The notes beneath the pieces were generated by a model. The model searched no databases. It saw only the letters and a program-made list of their open reading frames with translations, and was not told where the DNA came from. From the NCBI GenBank assembly GCA_021464415.1, contig CM038466.1, positions 36,548,833-36,612,832 of the forward strand: a DNA stretch of 64,000 nucleotides, read 5' to 3'. Shown here piece after piece: positions 60,254 to 64,000 of this stretch; the first letter of the stretch is position 1; every line of letters begins with the position of its first letter. A program made the position numbers and the translations under genes. The stretch is from Lonicera japonica (taxonomy: Eukaryota; Streptophyta; Magnoliopsida; Dipsacales; Caprifoliaceae).

Positions 60254-61766
60254 TGTTGGAAAGCAATATTATATTACTTGTGGGAGTGTATTTTATTCAT
60301 GCTATTTATGTTAGTTATGGTATTGTTTATTTGTATTGGTCAAAACATATCATAGATAAGGTATATTTTATTTATGAAGTATTTTTTAGTTATGTATTTC
60401 CTTTACTTTTCTGTTCTTTATTGTTATTTTAAGGTTTAGTTTGAATTCTATGTATATCCACTTTAGCAGTGTATAATTTACCCAATTATCAATACAACTC
60501 TCATAGTCTTTGTTTTCTCTTTATTTATTCTCTCGTATACAATTCAACTTGGTATCAGAGGTACTGCAAGATCATCCTCTTATACAATTTTGTCTTCTAT
60601 CTCAGTGAAACAATGCGATGAATAATGTTAGTGAACAGTAATATGTGAATAGTGCTGTGAACAGTAATCTATAAACAATCATTCAGTGAATAGTGCACTA
60701 TAGTGCCTGCGAGCAACTTATGAACAGTGTCCTTGAAGCAAAAAGTGCCTGTGAGCAGTTTATGAATAGTGTTCGTGAAGCAAAACAGTGCTTGTGAACA
60801 GTTTAGCCCCTCGGCTGATATTTGTTGCACATAAGTGCAATCTTTGGGCTTTTGAGAAACCCTAATTCAAATAAGAAGGAAATAATCTTTGTATGGTGGT
60901 CTAGTTTGCTGTTGCTACAAAGGGTTAAGAAACCCGAGTTACATAATTCCATTGTGGTATATTTTAGGTCCAGCCTAGGTTATCAAAGTTCAGTTGGAGT
61001 GATTCATTCCTCCTTTACTTTTGGTCCATACTTGCCCTCAATTGTAGGTGAATATCCCTTGGTTTGGTAGCTTTCTATATTCAAGAGCCTCATAACATCC
61101 TCTTTTGTTTGATAGGATATGTTCAGCCACCACGTGTTAATGGGTGCTTCGCCCTTTGTTGATAGGTGTTCCTTTGTGGTTTGGATCTTAGTGACTGATC
61201 GTTTGTTTTTGAGTAATGGTAAAATCATTTGTTGGTAGATGTTTACACCTCTTCTTAGAATCTTAGTGGAGGTTCATATATTTTTTGTGGACGAGTGATG
61301 AAACTACTTTTATTAGTGAGTTGATTTTGTAGTCACGGCATGTTGTGTTGAAGTCATGATGCGGCTTAGTTTACATGTGATGGATGATGAAATACTCGTT
61401 ATGTGGCGTTTAAAAGTACAATAGTGTTGTGACATTTTATATGTCAGTGGTTTTGGGTGTAGATGATTGGCCATATTTGTTTAACATGTTACAACTTGAG
61501 GGAAAGTGTTGGAAAGTAATATATTATTTGTGGGAGTATTCTTCTTATGATATTTATGGAATTATTTATTTGTCTTGGTCAAAACATACCATATATATGG
61601 TATTCTATTTGTGGAGTCTGTCCTTATTTATTTCTTTTATTGTTATCTTAGGGTTTAGTTTGAGTTCTATATATACACACTTCGAGAATCTTTGTAATCA
61701 TCCAATTATCAATACGACTTTCATATTCTTTCTTTTCTCTTTATTTATTCTCTCGTATAAATTCAA
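60254..61766 (+). mobile_element. short LTR element 2 (same family as element 1)
   Basis: LTRs at about 60254-60546 and 61507-61766 start TGTTGGAAAG and end ATTCA. TGGTATCAGAGG follows the first and a purine tract (ACTTGAGGGAAAG) precedes the second. The roughly 960-bp interior has no gag or pol, but shares ordered stretches with element 1: AACCCTAATTC, GGGTG...GCCCTTTGTTGAT, GAGGTTCATAT, GATGCGG and GTGATGGATGATGA. LTR divergence is considerable. It sits about 385 bp past the hexokinase stop, in the same orientation. Confidence 0.82.
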
Positions 61767-62340
61767 CTTATATATATATATATATATGCAAACTTGATTT
61801 CATATATGTGTTGCTTGGGTCTTGCCTTCGGTACACGTGTTGGTAAATTATGTGCATGTTTGGTAAATTAACATATAAAGTCTCGTAATTGTTTTAAGAG
61901 TGGACTTCTTTGTGCTGACTTTATAAGTGCAATTATCAATTATGATTTTAGAGGAACATAATTTTTTTTTTACTTGTAGTGTTTGCTATGTTTTTGCATT
62001 GTTGGTGATTCAGATAATTCGTTAAACTTTATTGTTCTTTCCTTAACTAAGCATGAGCTTGTACAACTTAAGCTTTTGGATACCCGATTTTTGGATCGAA
62101 TGCGCGTAGCGTCCGTTGAATCCAATGGCCTCTATTTTAGATATCCTTTACTGATTTCAATAGTGTGTGCGTGAGTGCGTGTGCTTTGTGTTTGCTACAT
62201 GATGAAGGCCACCACTTTCCCGCTTATGATATACAAGTTTCAAGTAGACGAAAGATAATGCCCGTTGATACTTGAAGGATTACATCAGGTTGTAACCGCA
62301 GGTTCGTATCCTCCACCCCCAAATGTGTGTATATATATAG
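61767..62340. other. non-coding, nothing identified
   Basis: Sequence between the short LTR element and the repeat at 62.3 kb. No gene is supported. Confidence 0.35.
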
Positions 62341-62850
62341 TCAGCCCCCCATAAAGGGTTCAGCCTTTATTTAAAAAATATATTCTTTATTTGGAGGGTA
62401 AATGCATATTTTTTAACAAACTTTGGGGGAGATGATCCTTTGACAAGTAGATTATTTCCACGAAAGTTCTTCAAAAATTCAAGTCAGCCCCCCATAAAGG
62501 GTTCGACCTTTATTTAAAAAGAAAAGATTCTTTATTTAGAGGGTAAATGCATGTTTTTTTTAACAAATTTTGGTGGAGACGATCCTTTGACAAATAGATT
62601 ACTTCCACAAAAGTTTTTCAAAAATTCAATGTACAAGTGGGTGTAATGTAAAATATGCGTGCATTTTTGTCCCTTGAATTTTTGATTATCATCTCACCCA
62701 ATTTTAGATTGAGTTTTTTCGATGAAATTTGGTATAAATGATGCTAGTCATTATAGAGATCATTTCCACCAAATTTTGTCAAAATTATTCATCCAGCCCT
62801 CCAAATGGACAGCTTATTTTTCTTAAAGATAAGATCATCCTCTTTGGAGC
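62341..62850. repeat. repeat with 143-bp tandem duplication in its left part
   Basis: TCAGCCCCCCATAAAGGGTT starts units at 62341 and 62484 that are nearly identical. The right part (CAGCCCTCCAAATGGACAGC and after) is similar to the right part of the palindromic MITE at 42302-42668, so this is probably a related element whose left arm was duplicated. Confidence 0.7.
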
Positions 62851-63066
62851 CGAATTTTATATAATATTTTATGCTAGTGTATGACTACATAACTATATTG
62901 CATGTTGTTTAAAGTAAGGGTCACGGGTTCAAATAATGTTAGAACTATTGTTTATTTTTATTCTTTTACATTAAGGAAAGGTAATTTTACAATTTTAAAG
63001 ATGAACCAAAGCATAACCGTAAGTGGTCCCTTGTCATATACATACTAATATACACGCACACATATA

Positions 63067-64000
63067 TGTTGGAATATTTGTTGATTTATTACTGAATTAA
63101 GAGATTGTGTGAGGATAATTTAGTTTTTCTGTATTAGGAAAACCGTGTACATAGCTAGGGGAGATTCTGTACACACCGCAATTACTTTTTTCTAGGATAC
63201 TGGATTTTGATTTGTAGTTTTGTAATTAGGGAGACTTTCCTAGATTAGTTTCCCACAGTCATGTATTTAATCTTGTCATTCCCTATGATTAAATACAAGT
63301 GATAATTACGCAATTCTTCATAATTCTCCCGTCCTTACCTTGTTTATATGGTATCAGAGGAAGCCCTAGTTTACTAGCCGTCCCTATGCACAATTCATTT
63401 ACCCAATATGTCTGAAGTTTCGTTTGAGCTAACCTCTTTTACCAACAATCAGCCAAAGACCCAAACAGTGATACACATTCTGTTCAGATCACCTCTATTC
63501 GCCCGAATGGTGATAATTTTTTATGGTGGTCTTAATCTTTTTGAACGTACATTCGAGGGCGAGGGAAAATTGGCAACATTACTGGAGATAAAAAGGCACC
63601 AACACCAGAGGACCCGATATATGCAATATAGGATGCATAGAATTATATGGTTATGACCTGGCTTATTAATTTCATGGATGAGGACATTAGTTCTAACTAT
63701 ATGTGTTATCCCACAGCTAAGGAGTTATTATGATTTAGGAAACCAGTCCTAAGTTTATGAGTTGACCTTAAAATTGGTCAAATTTGGCAAGGAGATCAAG
63801 CTGTCACCAAGTACTTTAACTCGCTGAAACGAATGTGGCAAGACTTGGACCTCTCTAGTGATTATGAATGGAAATCTGCAGATGACGCCAGCCACAATAG
63901 GAAGATCATGAAGGCTCACCAAATCTACAAGTCCTCGTTGGACTCAATGTGGAATTTGATGAAGTGAGAGGTAGGATTATTGGTGGATCACACTTTCCTC
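63067..64000 (+). mobile_element. copia C3, 5' end, running off the window
   Basis: A probable LTR (63067 to about 63346) starts TGTTGGAATATTTG. It is followed by the primer-binding site TGGTATCAGAGG (63349-63360) and a short leader. The gag start MSEVSFELTSF at 63408 follows. The rest lies outside the window. Confidence 0.78.
63408..64000 (+). pseudogene. C3 gag, frameshifted, partial
   Basis: After the ATG the frame shifts within about 25 codons. Across frames the copia gag blocks remain: LINFMDEDISSNYMCYPTAK, then AVTKYFNSLKRMWQDL and KIMKAHQIYK with NVEFDEVRG. The start and the DEDI block match the C1 gag, so both belong to one copia lineage. Several stops show it is inactive as it stands. 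Confidence 0.82.

Noticed and set aside
62341..62627. Direct repeats considered as a CRISPR-like or satellite array
   Set aside because: Only two units, no spacers, in plant nuclear DNA, and part of a dispersed element.

Overview
The window is AT-rich nuclear DNA from a flowering plant, most likely a eudicot. It carries two spliced genes, many Ty1/copia fragments, non-autonomous hAT, Mutator-type and PIF/Harbinger-like elements and tRNA-derived SINEs. I see no bacterial, plasmid or CRISPR features.

Layout. 1-9.5 kb: non-coding DNA with two broken Tnt1-like copia pieces in opposite orientation (3.6-4.2 kb minus, 5.5-8.0 kb plus) and a SINE with a perfect 16-bp target duplication. 11.4-14.8 kb: a three-exon plus-strand gene for an 87-residue protein I do not recognise; its first intron holds two TIR elements. 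15-20 kb: AT-rich DNA with a GC-rich fragment, a run of 22 G and a MITE. 20.1-32.3 kb: one tandem direct duplication (units A and B, each about 4.5 kb once insertions are removed). Each unit carries a fragment resembling the zinc-knuckle-flanking part of a plant pararetrovirus polyprotein. Unit A alone carries a hAT-like insertion and a 757-bp Mutator-like element; unit B gives the empty sites. 33.0-34.3 kb: four diverged repeats of about 280-340 bp that form the upstream region of the main gene.

34.4-59.9 kb: a complete type B hexokinase gene of nine exons (1,491-nt CDS including the stop, 496 residues). All exons join in frame and the key residues G104, S177 and D230 are present, so it should encode an active glucose-phosphorylating enzyme. 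By family it may also be a sugar sensor. Intron 2 uses a GC-AG boundary. Intron 7 is 15,777 bp and holds a nested stack: a minus-strand copia remnant (C1) invaded by a second copia (C2, LTRs 161/162 identical), a short LTR element that itself holds a hAT element, two further hAT elements, a probable LINE tail and one unclassified insertion. The end of intron 8 is a 139-bp tandem duplication that copies the 3' splice site.

59.9-64 kb: the hexokinase 3' end, a second member of the short LTR family, a locally duplicated repeat, and the start of a third copia (LTR, primer-binding site, broken gag) running off the window. A MITE family with ends near TTTTTGACTTTG sits in introns of both genes (five copies plus one fragment). 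Exon joins, target duplications and repeat comparisons were read by eye; family names rest on motifs, not database searches.
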